A stretch of 64,000 bases of DNA, from positions 1 through 64,000 of the forward strand of contig LSIG01000212.1 of assembly GCA_001556125.1 (NCBI GenBank), read 5' to 3'. The notes below the pieces were generated by a model, which was not told the DNA's origin, made no database searches, and saw only the letters and a program-made list of their open reading frames with translations. Numbering within the stretch: position 1 is the stretch's first letter; every line of letters begins with the position of its first letter. This DNA is from Rhizobiales bacterium CCH10-E5. Lineage in GTDB: Bacteria > Pseudomonadota > Alphaproteobacteria > Rhizobiales > Beijerinckiaceae. Shown here piece by piece: positions 7,432 through 16,413 of the stretch. The position numbers and the translations under genes are program-made.

Positions 7432-8708
7432 ATCTGCGAGCGCAACAGGCTCGCGAGCCAGTCCGACAGTTGCTCCCAGGACGAGCGCGCCCGCCACTGC
7501 GCCAGCGTATAGCGCCGCGCCCGCTTCAGATCCGCCTCGAACACGGCGATCTGCGCGCGGGCGAAGGCCGGATCATAGGCGTTGAGATTGACCTCGTCGT
7601 TCAGACGCAGGGCCCGGTCGTCGATATTCGTCGAGCCCACGGAAGCCCAGGCCTCGTCCACCACCACGAGTTTGCAGTGATACATGGTCGGCTCGAACTC
7701 GTGGATGCGGATGCCTGCGTCCAGCAACTCGCCCCAGAAATGGCGCGAGGCTTTGTGGACGATGCGGGCATCGGTGATCGGGCCGGGGATGAGGATGTCG
7801 ATCTCCACCCCGCGCTTGCGGGCATCCAGCAGTTGCTTACGGGTCGTCTCGTCCGGAACGAAATAGGGCGTGCCGAGCCGGATCCGCGTCTTTGCCGAAG
7901 ACAGCGCCGTCATCAGCATCAGATGCATGACGCTGCGTTGATTGGTGGAACTGGCGACCACCTGGGCCGGACTGTCGCCGGCGGGCGCGAGGGCCGGGAA
8001 GAAACGGTCGCCCATCAGCAATTCGCCCCCGGCCTCCAGCCAGTGTTCGGCGAACGCGGCCTGGAGTTCGGCCACGACCGGCCCCTCGACCTGGTAATGG
8101 GTGTCGCGCCACTCGGCCCTGGTGCGGGCGTCGCCGTTCCACTCGTCGCCGATACCGACGCCGCCGGTGAAGCCGATGCGGCCATCGACCACGACGATCT
8201 TGCGATGGGTGCGATTATTGACCTTGTCGATTGTGCTCCAGGCCACCGGGCGGAAGCGGACGACCTCGACGCCCGCCGCCTTCATCCGTTCGACCAGAGC
8301 CTCCTCCATCGGGATGCTGCCGACCCAGTCGAGCAGCACCTTGACGCTCACCCCGTCCCGCGCCTTCTGCGACAGCACCTCGGCGAACTGGTCGGCGACA
8401 TCGCCGCGCCAGTAGATATAGGTTTCGAAGGTGATGGTCTGGGTCGCCCCGCGCAGCGCCTTCAGCATCGCCGGGAAGATCTCGTTGCCGTTGACGAGCG
8501 TTTCGATGCGGTTGCCGGGCAGCATGTTCGAGCCGAACAGCGCGGCCATCGACCGGCCGAACTGGGGGTCCCCCGCTGCAAGATGATGCGGCAGCGGCTT
8601 CCCCAGATCCTTTCGTTCCGGGATCAGGTTCTCTGCCACCAGCCAGCCGACCGCGCCGAGTACCGCCGACACGATCGCGATGACGAGCCGGTTCTTCAGC
8701 AATCTCAT
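7428..8708 (-). CDS. Phospholipase D-like protein, cardiolipin synthase type
   Basis: The 426-residue product has one N-terminal membrane anchor (about 6-24) followed by two PLD domains. Both HxKx4D motifs are complete: HRKIVVVD in the first, with following GFTGG, and HCKLVVVD in the second, with GSTNID. Members join two phosphatidyl lipids to make cardiolipin at the inner membrane, or exchange head groups; its length fits ClsB/ClsC-type enzymes. An in-frame ATG 12 codons upstream (8744) is possible but has no ribosome site. No lipid genes adjoin it. Confidence 0.85.
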   Translation of the reverse strand: MRLLKNRLVIAIVSAVLGAVGWLVAENLIPERKDLGKPLPHHLAAGDPQFGRSMAALFGSNMLPGNRIETLVNGNEIFPAMLKALRGATQTITFETYIYWRGDVADQFAEVLSQKARDGVSVKVLLDWVGSIPMEEALVERMKAAGVEVVRFRPVAWSTIDKVNNRTHRKIVVVDGRIGFTGGVGIGDEWNGDARTRAEWRDTHYQVEGPVVAELQAAFAEHWLEAGGELLMGDRFFPALAPAGDSPAQVVASSTNQRSVMHLMLMTALSSAKTRIRLGTPYFVPDETTRKQLLDARKRGVEIDILIPGPITDARIVHKASRHFWGELLDAGIRIHEFEPTMYHCKLVVVDEAWASVGSTNIDDRALRLNDEVNLNAYDPAFARAQIAVFEADLKRARRYTLAQWRARSSWEQLSDWLASLLRSQI

Positions 8709-8856
8709 CAGGGCCCCCGCCAGCTTCGCCGATGGCAAACCCATGCGGCGGCGGATGGGTTCCCCGCGGCGGCGGGCATTGCCCGCTGCCCGGCTCTGCC
8801 ACGATAGTCAGGGACGCGCCCGCACCGGGCGAGCCGCCCCAACCGAAGACGACGCC

Positions 8857-10107
8857 ATGGACATGACCGCCCCCGCCCGCATCGACATGGACCGCTTCTG
8901 GGCGACGATGGAGCGCTCCGCCGAGATCGGGCCCGGCCGGCCCGGCGGCCTCTCGCGCCTCGCCGCCTCCGATGCGGACAGGGAGGTTCGCGACCAGTTC
9001 GTCGCCTGGTGCCGCGAGGCCGGGCTCTCCGTCCGCATCGACGGCATCGGCAACATCTTCGCGCGCCGCGCCGGCACGGACGACAATCTGCCGCCGGTGG
9101 TGATGGGCAGCCATCTCGACACCCAGTTCAATGGCGGCCGCTTCGACGGCATTCTCGGCGTTCTCGGCGGGCTCGAGGTCTGCCGGGCGCTCGACACGAT
9201 CGGCCATCGCACCCGCCGGCCGATCGAGCTGGTCAACTGGACCAACGAGGAAGGCGCGCGCTTCTCGCCGCCCATGGTGGGATCGGGCACCTTCACCGGC
9301 GCCTATACGCTCGACTGGGCCCATGGACGCGTCGACGAGGAGGGCCGCCGGCTCGGCGACGAGCTCGCCCGCATCGGCTATCGCGGCGAGATGGAGGAGA
9401 CGCCCCATGCCTTCGACGCCTATTACGAACTCCATATCGAGCAGGGGCCCATCCTCGATCGCGAGGGCATGCAGGTCGGCGTCGTCACCGGCGGCTTTCC
9501 CTCCACCGGCATGCTGATCGAGTTCAGGGGCGAGACCGCCCATACCGGCCCCTGGCCGATGGAGTGGCGCAAGAACGCGCTCATTGCCGGCGCGCGCTTC
9601 CTCGTCGCGGTCGACGATCTCGGCTGGGTCCATGCCGGCACGGGCGGCAAGGCGACCGCCGCCCGCCTCGTCGCCTGGCCGAACAAGCCCGGCATCCTCT
9701 CCGACTGGGCCCAGGCGGTCGGCGACGTTCGCCATCCGGACCCCACCACCTCCGCCGTGATGGCCGAGGCGATGCGCCGCGCGGCTTACGAATCGGCGGC
9801 GAAGGCGGACTGCAGCGTCGAGATCCTCGATATCTGGCAATGGGGTGGAAACATCTTCGCGCCCGAACTCGTCGAGCTGGTCCGCGGCATCGCCAGCGCC
9901 CGGGGATATCGCCACCGCGACATTCTGAGCCAGGCCGGGCACGACGCCTATTTCGTCGCGCGCCACGCCCCCACCACAATGATCTTCACACCGTGCCGGG
10001 GCGGCATCACCCACAATAACGGGGAGTTCTGCTCGCGCGAGGACCTCGAACCGGGTCTCGACGTGCTGTTGCGGGCCGTGCTGGCGCGGGCCGACCGGGT
10101 CGAATGA
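8857..10107 (+). CDS. Zn-dependent hydantoinase/carbamoylase family amidase
   Basis: The 416-residue product belongs to the M20-like carbamoylase family (N-carbamoyl-L-amino acid hydrolase, beta-ureidopropionase, allantoate amidohydrolase). Metal-site motifs are visible: MGSHLDTQFNGGRFDG, NEEGARF, ELHIEQGP and near the C-terminus SQAGHDAYF. The central ETAHTGPWPMEWRKNAL stretch is the dimerisation and substrate-carboxylate region. The exact N-carbamoyl or ureido substrate cannot be told. The ATG is chosen by the family N-terminus; the open frame begins well upstream within the divergent gene. Confidence 0.88.
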   Translation: MDMTAPARIDMDRFWATMERSAEIGPGRPGGLSRLAASDADREVRDQFVAWCREAGLSVRIDGIGNIFARRAGTDDNLPPVVMGSHLDTQFNGGRFDGILGVLGGLEVCRALDTIGHRTRRPIELVNWTNEEGARFSPPMVGSGTFTGAYTLDWAHGRVDEEGRRLGDELARIGYRGEMEETPHAFDAYYELHIEQGPILDREGMQVGVVTGGFPSTGMLIEFRGETAHTGPWPMEWRKNALIAGARFLVAVDDLGWVHAGTGGKATAARLVAWPNKPGILSDWAQAVGDVRHPDPTTSAVMAEAMRRAAYESAAKADCSVEILDIWQWGGNIFAPELVELVRGIASARGYRHRDILSQAGHDAYFVARHAPTTMIFTPCRGGITHNNGEFCSREDLEPGLDVLLRAVLARADRVE

Positions 10108-10256
10108 AGGCTTGTGCCGGCAAAGCACCGGTGCGCTTGCACGACGCTTCCTCCGGAATGGGCTCAGGACGGCAATAAATTACGCTTCACCCCCGATGAC
10201 GCCACGCTTTACTTGCGCTAGATTGCGATTTCCCGCTCACTCAGCCTCGAAGCTCC

Positions 10257-10901
10257 ATGTACGATCGTCGCAAGCCTCCTGCCGCCCAGCCTTTTGTCAC
10301 GCACGAAAATATCGAAGCCAAGGTCAAATGGTTCGATCCCGAGAAGGGGTTCGGTTTCGCGTCGCCCTCCGACGGTTCGGGCGACGTTTTCCTTCACATT
10401 TCTGCGATCGGCCCGCTCGACCAGCAGGACCTGCTGCCCGGCGCGACGATCATCGCCGACCTCGGCGAGGGCCGCCGCGGCCTGCAGGTGGTGGCCGTGC
10501 ACGAGATCGACGCCTCGACCGCGACGCAGACTGCCCCGCGGGCGCCGCGCGCCCCGCGTGACGATTTCGGCGGCGGCTATGGCGGCGGTGGCGGCTATGC
10601 CGATCGCGGCGACCGCGGCGGTTATGGTGGCGGCGATCGCGGCGGCTATTCCGATCGTGGCGGCTTCGGCAACCGCGACAGCGGCCCGATGGAAGGCCCC
10701 TTCGACGGCGCCGTGAAGTTCTTCAACGCGGAGCGCGGCTTCGGATTCATCGCGCCCGACCAGGGCGGCGCCGACGTGTTCCTGCACGTCTCCTCGCTGA
10801 GCCGCAGCGGCCTTCAGCCGCCGATGGACGGGCAGCGCGTGCGCTTCTCGATTCGCGCCGGCAAGAAGGGCCCCGAAGCGGCGAACGTCAGCTACATCTG
10901 A
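10257..10901 (+). CDS. Double cold-shock-domain RNA-binding protein
   Basis: The 214-residue product has two cold-shock domains (about 20-88 and 145-212) with intact RNA-binding motifs: KGFGFA and VFLHIS in the first, RGFGFIAP and VFLHVS in the second. Between them lies a low-complexity linker of about 45 residues rich in Gly, Tyr, Asp and Arg (GGGYADRGDRGGYGG type), probably disordered. Such twin-CSD proteins are common in alphaproteobacteria and bind single-stranded RNA as chaperones. The gene is monocistronic with its own terminator. Confidence 0.93.
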   Translation: MYDRRKPPAAQPFVTHENIEAKVKWFDPEKGFGFASPSDGSGDVFLHISAIGPLDQQDLLPGATIIADLGEGRRGLQVVAVHEIDASTATQTAPRAPRAPRDDFGGGYGGGGGYADRGDRGGYGGGDRGGYSDRGGFGNRDSGPMEGPFDGAVKFFNAERGFGFIAPDQGGADVFLHVSSLSRSGLQPPMDGQRVRFSIRAGKKGPEAANVSYI

Positions 10902-10927
10902 CGCGCCCGCACCGCCCAACGATCAGA

Positions 10928-10957
10928 CCTGCCGGTTCGCGCCGGCGGGTTTCTTTA
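10928..10957 (+). terminator. Intrinsic terminator of the cold-shock gene
   Basis: An 8-bp stem (CCTGCCGG with CCGGCGGG, one G-U pair) with a 6-base loop is followed by TTTCTTT. Confidence 0.8.
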
Positions 10958-11012
10958 TGGGCGGCGACGGCCACGTTGGAGCCGTAAAGCACGGGACGAA
11001 CCCGCTGCGGCC

Positions 11013-11567
11013 TCACACCCGCTCCAGCGCCCGGTGCGGCAGGGCCGGCAGCGTGACCGCGATAGCATCCCCCGGCGCGACCGCCCCGCCCTCCAGCACG
11101 ATGCCCATGATGCCGGCCTTGCGCACGAGCCGGCCTTCCGCATCGCGCCCCAGAACGGCGGCGAGCAGGCCGGGCCGGAAGGCCTCGATCTGGGCGCAGG
11201 GGTTGCGCAGGCCGGTGATCTCGACCAGCGCCTGCTGCCCAAACCTCAGTCGGGCGCCGACCGGCAGGCCCAGCAGGTCGAGCCCGCGCGTCAGCAGGTT
11301 CTCGCCCATCTGCCCCGGCGCGACGTCGAAGCCGGCGGCGTTCAGCTCGTCGAGGAGTTCGGCGTGGATGAGATGGACCTGCCGGAGATTGGGCTGCGTC
11401 GGATCGACTGCGACCCGCGAGCGGTGCTTCACCGTCTCGCCGCAATGGGCATCGCCCTCGACGCCGAGCCCGGCGAGCAGGCGGATCGAGTCCTGAACCG
11501 GCTTGCTGAAGCGATGTCCCATCGCCGCGCTCACCGAGGTCACTGTGGCGGTTGTCATCACCCGCAT
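11013..11567 (-). CDS. MOSC domain-containing protein
   Basis: The 184-residue product has the MOSC (Moco sulfurase C-terminal) pattern: an early GVEGDAHCGETVKHRSR segment, the LIHAEL strand, GQMGENLLTRGLDL and a conserved Cys in ITGLRNPCAQIE. MOSC proteins such as YiiM are sulfur-carrier or molybdenum-cofactor-linked enzymes that act on N-hydroxylated compounds (family knowledge). The start is chosen for the CAGGAAG ribosome site 3 bases ahead. Repeat R1 lies directly upstream. Confidence 0.87.
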   Translation of the reverse strand: MRVMTTATVTSVSAAMGHRFSKPVQDSIRLLAGLGVEGDAHCGETVKHRSRVAVDPTQPNLRQVHLIHAELLDELNAAGFDVAPGQMGENLLTRGLDLLGLPVGARLRFGQQALVEITGLRNPCAQIEAFRPGLLAAVLGRDAEGRLVRKAGIMGIVLEGGAVAPGDAIAVTLPALPHRALERV

Positions 11568-11614
11568 CGCCTTCCTGAGATCATCCTCGTTGAATGATGT
11601 GACCTGGAAACACG

Positions 11615-11711
11615 CGGTCGTCCCGGGCTTGACCCGGGACCCATTCCGGAACCTGCCTCACCGGCGCTCCGGAATGGATCCCGGATCTCCGCTTCGCTGC
11701 GTCGGGGATGA
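11615..11711. repeat. GTCAT/ATGAC intergenic palindromic element, copy R1
   Basis: The 97-bp element begins GTCGTCCCGGGC and ends GCGTCGGGGATGAC. It contains an internal CCGGGCTTGACCCGGG palindrome and a paired CATTCCGGA / TCCGGAATG. It lies between the MOSC and bfr genes and belongs to the same family as the copies near 15.1 and 50.6 kb. Confidence 0.8.
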
Positions 11712-11840
11712 CAGCCTAATTCCGAATCCCAGGAAAAGCTCGCGCGGCGACGCAGGTTGATCGAGACGTGCCGCTCATGACAAAGCCGGCCCCGCATCGC
11801 GGAACCGGCTTCGCAAGATCCTGCCTGAACGGCCGGAGCC

Positions 11841-12326
11841 TCAGTGGTCCTCGTCGAGGCCTCCCATATGCTTCTGGGTGTAGAGCTCGATGCCGATGCG
11901 GCCGATGAGGTCGAGCTGCGTCTCGAGGAAGTCGATATGGCCTTCCTCGTCCTTCATCAGGGCCTTGAACAGGTCCTCGGACGGGTAGTCGCCGACCTCG
12001 CGGCAATAGCTCGCCGCTTCCTGATAGAGCGCGCGGGCCTCGATCTCGGCCTTCAGATCGGCCTCGATCACTTCCTTGACGTTCTCGCCGATCCGCAGCG
12101 GATCGAGCGTCTGCATGTTCGGGAAGCCCTCGAGGAAGAGGATGCGGTCGACGAAGCGGTCGGCATGGACCATTTCCTCGATCGATTCCTTCTTCCAGGT
12201 CTTGGCCATCTCCTTCAGACCCCAATTGTCGAGGATCCGATAGTGCAGCCAGTACTGGTTGATCGCCGTCAGCTCGGAGCGGAGCCCCTTGTTGAGGTAT
12301 TCGATGACCTTCTTGTCACCCTTCAT
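11841..12326 (-). CDS. bfr: Bacterioferritin
   Basis: The 161-residue product is a haem-containing iron-storage ferritin that assembles into 24-mers. All ferroxidase ligands are at E. coli Bfr numbering: Glu18, Glu51, His54, Glu94, Glu127 and His130, with Tyr25 and the haem ligand Met52. Its length is that of the family. Iron release needs the ferredoxin Bfd, encoded just upstream on the same strand. An Irr/ICE-type palindrome sits about 20 bases before the start, indicating iron-dependent control. Confidence 0.96.
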   Translation of the reverse strand: MKGDKKVIEYLNKGLRSELTAINQYWLHYRILDNWGLKEMAKTWKKESIEEMVHADRFVDRILFLEGFPNMQTLDPLRIGENVKEVIEADLKAEIEARALYQEAASYCREVGDYPSEDLFKALMKDEEGHIDFLETQLDLIGRIGIELYTQKHMGGLDEDH

Positions 12327-12346
12327 GGCACTGAGGCTCCACCGTT

Positions 12347-12367
12347 ACATTAGAATGATCCTAATGT
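12347..12367 (-). promoter_or_regulatory. Iron-control element (Irr box) of bfr
   Basis: ACATTAG and CTAATGT form a perfect inverted repeat around AATGATC. The core TTAGAA-N3-TCCTAA resembles the ICE motif bound by Irr in Rhizobiales. It lies between bfd and bfr, upstream of bfr. Confidence 0.7.
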
Positions 12368-12424
12368 AGGATAGCGCGCCCCGAAAGGGAAGGACCAATA
12401 TCGCAGCCGGCCCCGTTGGCGGGC

Positions 12425-12709
12425 TCAGGCGGCGAGGTCGTTCTCGGCCTGGAGCCCGTCCATCATCTGCCCAACGGCGACGTGGACCGTGCATTCGATG
12501 TCGCGCGCCGCGCAGGAGCCACACTGCGTCATGCAGGCTGCCCGCGCCTCTGCGAGAATCGCGCGCACCTCGCGGGCGCAGCGCCCGCAATCGGGGCTGC
12601 AGCCGAGGCAGTCATAGGCTTCTCCCGCCGTCCGCGGGCCCGTGCCGTCAGGGGCGATGGTGCCCTTGATCTGATGGCAGGACAGGACGTTGCAGGAGCA
12701 GACGATCAT
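12425..12709 (-). CDS. bfd: Bacterioferritin-associated ferredoxin
   Basis: The 94-residue product is a [2Fe-2S] ferredoxin of the Bfd family, which binds bacterioferritin and reduces stored iron for release. The cluster ligands are Cys4 and Cys6 (MIVCSCN) and Cys41 and Cys44 (CGRC). It is longer than E. coli Bfd by about 30 residues and carries six further Cys (11, 34, 37, 59, 63, 66, 73 region), as is usual in alphaproteobacteria. It begins inside the stop codon of irr (TGATG), so the two are translationally coupled. Confidence 0.92.
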   Translation of the reverse strand: MIVCSCNVLSCHQIKGTIAPDGTGPRTAGEAYDCLGCSPDCGRCAREVRAILAEARAACMTQCGSCAARDIECTVHVAVGQMMDGLQAENDLAA

Positions 12710-13269
12710 CAGTGTCCGCCCGCTGCGACCCGGCCCTCATGGCCGCGATGCTCGGTGGTGCGGGTCTCGATCTCCTGACCGTCGGCGCGGCGCAGGCGCA
12801 CGATGACCTCGACCGAGGAGATCATCATGCCCTCCGGCGCCTCGGGCAGCCCGGCGACCTGAATGGTCGAGCCCGGGATGTCGACGACCGTCTCGTCATC
12901 TTCGTTGTAGAAATGGTGATGCTCGGAGACATTGGTGTCGAAGAAGGTCTTCGGCCCGGAGACCGAAACCTGGCGCAGCAGCCCGGCCTCGGAGAACTGG
13001 CGCAGCGTGTTGTAGACGGTGGCGAGCGAGAGTGGCTCGCGGGCGCGCAGCGCCTCCTCATAGAGCATCTCGGCGCTGACATGGCGGTCGCCCTTGGCGA
13101 AGAGCAGCCAGCCCAGCGCCATGCGCTGGCGCGTCGGCCGCAGACCGGCGGTCCGCAGCCGCGCCTTCACCGCGCTGATCGGGCAGGAGGCCGGGCTCTT
13201 CTGCGGCCAGGGAATCTGGTCGGCCATGGCCCGCTGCGCGGTCTGTTCCTTCGGGGACGAAAAACTCAT
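12709..13269 (-). CDS. irr: Iron response regulator Irr (Fur family, haem-sensing)
   Basis: The 186-residue product matches Irr: a winged-helix domain with RPTRQRMALGWLLF and LSLATVYNTLRQF, and the HHH motif at 117-119 (SEHHHFYNEDD) that contributes to haem binding. With the start chosen here, the haem-regulatory Cys-Pro falls at Cys29-Pro30, as in Bradyrhizobium Irr; an upstream ATG six codons earlier lacks a ribosome site, whereas this one follows GGAAGG. Irr controls haem synthesis and iron storage when haem is scarce and is degraded on haem binding. The preceding palindrome suggests autoregulation. Confidence 0.93.
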   Translation of the reverse strand: MSFSSPKEQTAQRAMADQIPWPQKSPASCPISAVKARLRTAGLRPTRQRMALGWLLFAKGDRHVSAEMLYEEALRAREPLSLATVYNTLRQFSEAGLLRQVSVSGPKTFFDTNVSEHHHFYNEDDETVVDIPGSTIQVAGLPEAPEGMMISSVEVIVRLRRADGQEIETRTTEHRGHEGRVAAGGH

Positions 13270-13305
13270 CGAAGACGCCTTCCACATCGCCGGCTTTGCG
13301 GCGCG

Positions 13306-13328
13306 TAGTTTAGAAAACCTCTAAACTA
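13306..13328 (-). promoter_or_regulatory. Iron-control element (Irr/Fur box) of irr-bfd
   Basis: TAGTTTAGA and TCTAAACTA form a perfect 9-bp inverted repeat around AAACC, an excellent ICE match (TTTAGAA-N3-CTCTAAA). It lies 37 bases before the irr start codon. Confidence 0.8.
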
Positions 13329-13424
13329 CTGATATTGCTCTATTATTTGTCGAAGTGAGGCCCGCTTGTCAATCGCGCGGGCTGCGGCATCCCGTCATTG
13401 TGGGCCGCCGAGCGAGGCCTTCGC

Positions 13425-15011
13425 TCAGTGGCCGCCGCCGGCGCCGGGCTGCGCGGCCGGGGGTTTGCGCATGAACAGCGCCAGCGCGACGAGCGCCGCG
13501 AAGATGCAGGTCAGCCCGAGGAAGACGTCGCCGAAGGCCAGGATCAGCGCCTGCTTGTGAGCCCTCTGGTTGATCAGCGCGAGCGCCATCTGCTCGGCCG
13601 CGTCGCCATAGTCGAGGAAGCGCTGCATCGTCTGGGCGATCGCCTCCTCCGCCACCTGCCGGCCGGCCGCGACATGCTCGTGCAGCCGTGCGATGTGGAG
13701 GTCGGTCCTGTTGTTGAGCAGGGTGTTGATCAGGGCGAGCCCGACCGCGCCGCCGAGGTTGCGCGTGAGGTTGTAGAGCCCCGACGCGTTCTTGAGCTGC
13801 ACTGGCGGCAGCGTGCCGAGCGCGAGATTGTTGATCGGCACCATGCACAGCATCAGCGAGACGCCGCGAAGGATCTGAGGGGCGAGCAATTCGTGGAAAT
13901 CCCAGTCCGCGGTGATGCCGCTGGCGATCCAGGTGCCGAGCGCGAAGCCCGCAAAGCCGATCATCATTTGCACGCGCGGATCGATCTTCGCCGAGAGCTT
14001 GCCGGCGATGGGAGCCGTCAGGAACATGCACAGGCCCGTGACGAACATCGTCTCGCCGATCTGGAGCGCGTCATAGCCGCGGATGCGCCCGAGATAGACC
14101 GGGTAGAGATAGGTCAGCCCGTAGAGGCCGATGCCCATGCAGAAGGAGAACAGCGAGCCGAAGGCGAAGTTGCGGTTGGTGAAGGCGTAGAGATCGACCA
14201 AGGGATCGTCCCGCGTCAGAGCGCGCCAGAAGAACAGCACCGCGCCGAAGACCATGACGACGGTGAAGAAGACGATCTCGTGGCTTTCGAACCAGTCCAG
14301 CCGTGTGCCTTCCTCCAGCACATATTCGAGGCTGCCGAGGAAGCCCGCCATCCCGAGCAGGCCGAGCCAGTCGAAGCGCTTCAACAGCCCCTTCTGCGGC
14401 TTGTCGAAATCGATCAGCGTCCAGGCGGCGATGGTGACGCCGATGCCGGGCACGACATTGACCAGGAACAGCCAGTGCCAGGAGAATGCGCTGCTGAGAT
14501 AGCCGCCAACGGTGGGGCCGATCGTCGGCGCCAGCGTCGCCACCAGCCCGATCAGCGGCGAGACGACGGGACGCTTGGAGGCCGGGAAGATCGTGAAGGC
14601 GGCGGCGAAGACGCCGGGGATCATGCCGCCGCCGATGAAGCCCTGGACCGCCCGCCACAGGATCATCTCGTTGATCGAGGACGACATCGCGCAGAGCACG
14701 CTGGCGATGGTGAAGCCGGCCGCGGCGATGGTGAAGAAAACGCGGGTCGACAGCGCCCGGCTGAGATAGCCGGAGAGCGGAATCATGATCACTTCCGCGA
14801 TCAGATAGGCCGTCTGCACCCAGGCGATCTCGTCCGAAGAGGCCGAGAGGCCGGCCTGAATCTCCGCAAGCGAAGCCGAGACGATCTGGATGTCGAGGAT
14901 CGCCATGAACATGCCGAAGACCATCGCCACGAAGGCGAAGATCCGGCGCATCGGAATGGCGTCGTCGGCCGGCGGGCTGCCCGCCGGGCTGGTCAGGGTC
15001 GCGGTGGCCAT
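13425..15011 (-). CDS. EmrB-like DHA2 family MFS efflux permease
   Basis: The 528-residue product has about 14 hydrophobic helices, as expected for DHA2/EmrB transporters. Motif A-like AYLIAEVIMIPLSGYLS, motif C around GGMIPGVFAAAFTIFP, and the long central loop are visible, and the N-terminus LDIQIVSASLAEIQAGLSAS is typical of the EmrB family. It exports hydrophobic toxins with the EmrA-like adaptor encoded upstream. AAGGA precedes the start. Repeat R2 sits between the two genes, so the operon is interrupted by 160 bp. Confidence 0.93.
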   Translation of the reverse strand: MATATLTSPAGSPPADDAIPMRRIFAFVAMVFGMFMAILDIQIVSASLAEIQAGLSASSDEIAWVQTAYLIAEVIMIPLSGYLSRALSTRVFFTIAAAGFTIASVLCAMSSSINEMILWRAVQGFIGGGMIPGVFAAAFTIFPASKRPVVSPLIGLVATLAPTIGPTVGGYLSSAFSWHWLFLVNVVPGIGVTIAAWTLIDFDKPQKGLLKRFDWLGLLGMAGFLGSLEYVLEEGTRLDWFESHEIVFFTVVMVFGAVLFFWRALTRDDPLVDLYAFTNRNFAFGSLFSFCMGIGLYGLTYLYPVYLGRIRGYDALQIGETMFVTGLCMFLTAPIAGKLSAKIDPRVQMMIGFAGFALGTWIASGITADWDFHELLAPQILRGVSLMLCMVPINNLALGTLPPVQLKNASGLYNLTRNLGGAVGLALINTLLNNRTDLHIARLHEHVAAGRQVAEEAIAQTMQRFLDYGDAAEQMALALINQRAHKQALILAFGDVFLGLTCIFAALVALALFMRKPPAAQPGAGGGH

Positions 15012-15039
15012 GGCGGCCGTTCCTTCTCGGAACCTCCTC

Positions 15040-15150
15040 GTCATCCCGGACAAGCCGCGAGCGCGGCGCCGATCCGGGATCCATGCCGGAGCATGGATTG
15101 GTGAGGTTCAGGCATGGATCCCGGGTCTCCCTTCGGTCGCCCGGGATGAC
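15040..15150. repeat. GTCAT/ATGAC intergenic palindromic element, copy R2
   Basis: The 111-bp element starts GTCATCCCGGAC and ends CGCCCGGGATGAC, with inner GATCCGGGATCCAT and CATGGATCCCGGGTC segments. It lies between the emrA- and emrB-like genes inside the pump operon. Confidence 0.85.
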
Positions 15151-15171
15151 GGTTGCGGGTTGCTCGGCCCG

Positions 15172-16389
15172 TCAGCGCTGCCCTGAAGGCCGCGGATCGA
15201 TCTTGACCACCACCGACATGCCGGGCCGCAGCACATGGCGCGCCGTGGCCTCGGGGGCGAGGGCGATGCGCACAGGCACGCGCTGGACGATCTTCGTGAA
15301 ATTGCCGGTCGCGTTGTCCGGCGGCAGCAGCGTGAAGACGGACCCCGTCCCACCGCTGATGCCGCTGACGCGCCCTTCGAAGACCTGGCCCGGCAGCGCA
15401 TCGACCGTGATCGAGGCCCGGTCGCCGATCTTCAGCGGGCCGACCTGCGTCTCCTTGAAATTGGCATCCACATAGACCTGGTCCAGCGGCACGATCGACA
15501 TCAGCCGCTTGCCGGCGCTGACGAGGTCGCCGAGCTGCACATTCGTGTTCGCGACGAGCCCCGAGATCGGCGCCGTGACGCGGGTGAAGCTGAGGTCGCG
15601 CTCCGCCTTCTGCTCGGCGATCTTCAGCTCCTCGACCTGCCTCGCCGCCTCGACCCGTTGGGCCTTCAGCACCTCGACATTGGCCTGTGCGGCGGCGACG
15701 CCGGCCACGGCGCTGCCGAGCGAGGCCTTCGCCTGATCGCGCGCGGCCGTCGCTGCATCCAGCGTCGCCTGGGAGCCATAGGACTTGGCGGCGAGACTGC
15801 TGGCGCGCTCGAAATCGGCCACCGTGCGGGTAACGCCAGCCTGGGCCGAGACCTCCTGCGCCTGGGCCTGCTGCAGACTTGCCTGCCCGGCCTCGATCTG
15901 GCTGTCGATGCGCGCGAGCGTCGCCAGAGCCGTGGCGGTCTTGGCGCGTGCGCTGTCGAGCGCGAGCCGCCAGTCGCCATCGTCGAGGGCGACGAGCGGC
16001 TGCCCCGCCTTCACTTCCTGGTTCTGGGTGACGCTGACGCTCGTGACATTGGCCGAGAGCTTGGCCGAGATCGTGGCCATCTCGGCGCCGACATAGGCAT
16101 CGTCGGTCGAGACGATGAAGCGGCCATTGAACCACCAGTCGGCCCCGAACCAGAGTCCGGCGCCCAGCAGGGCGGTGCCGACCAGCGCCAGTCCCGCGCG
16201 GCGGATCATGGATCTGCGGGGCGATGGCTTCGATGCGGACGTGCTGTCTGCCTCCGGCGCCGTCTCGCCAGCGCGGCGCGCCTCGACCCCCGCGGGGGCA
16301 GCGTCCGGAGCCGCCTTCGCCGGTTCGACCAGTTTCAAACGGTCGCGCCGCACCTCGCCGCGCGCCTCAGGCAGGATTTCGGCAGCCAT
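15172..16389 (-). CDS. EmrA/HlyD-type membrane fusion protein
   Basis: The 405-residue product has a disordered N-terminus, one membrane anchor (about 65-82), then the HlyD fold: FIVSTDDAYVGAEM, a lipoyl half-motif, an alpha-helical hairpin rich in Ala and Gln (about 150-270), the second lipoyl half ending DLSFTRVTAPISGLVA, and the beta-barrel with YVDANFKETQVGPLKIG. These are the standard EmrA landmarks. It links the inner-membrane EmrB pump to an outer-membrane channel. GGGAAG precedes the start. TetR operators lie immediately upstream. Confidence 0.93.
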   Translation of the reverse strand: MAAEILPEARGEVRRDRLKLVEPAKAAPDAAPAGVEARRAGETAPEADSTSASKPSPRRSMIRRAGLALVGTALLGAGLWFGADWWFNGRFIVSTDDAYVGAEMATISAKLSANVTSVSVTQNQEVKAGQPLVALDDGDWRLALDSARAKTATALATLARIDSQIEAGQASLQQAQAQEVSAQAGVTRTVADFERASSLAAKSYGSQATLDAATAARDQAKASLGSAVAGVAAAQANVEVLKAQRVEAARQVEELKIAEQKAERDLSFTRVTAPISGLVANTNVQLGDLVSAGKRLMSIVPLDQVYVDANFKETQVGPLKIGDRASITVDALPGQVFEGRVSGISGGTGSVFTLLPPDNATGNFTKIVQRVPVRIALAPEATARHVLRPGMSVVVKIDPRPSGQR

Positions 16390-16413
16390 GGGATCTTCCC
16401 GATCACGAACAAT

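Noticed and set aside
5062..7497. 811-codon open frame on the minus strand across the MATE, DUF3606 and small membrane genes
   Set aside because: It is the antisense shadow of GC-rich genes: its composition is Arg/Gln/His/Asp-rich without any domain, while the plus-strand frames have clear motifs.
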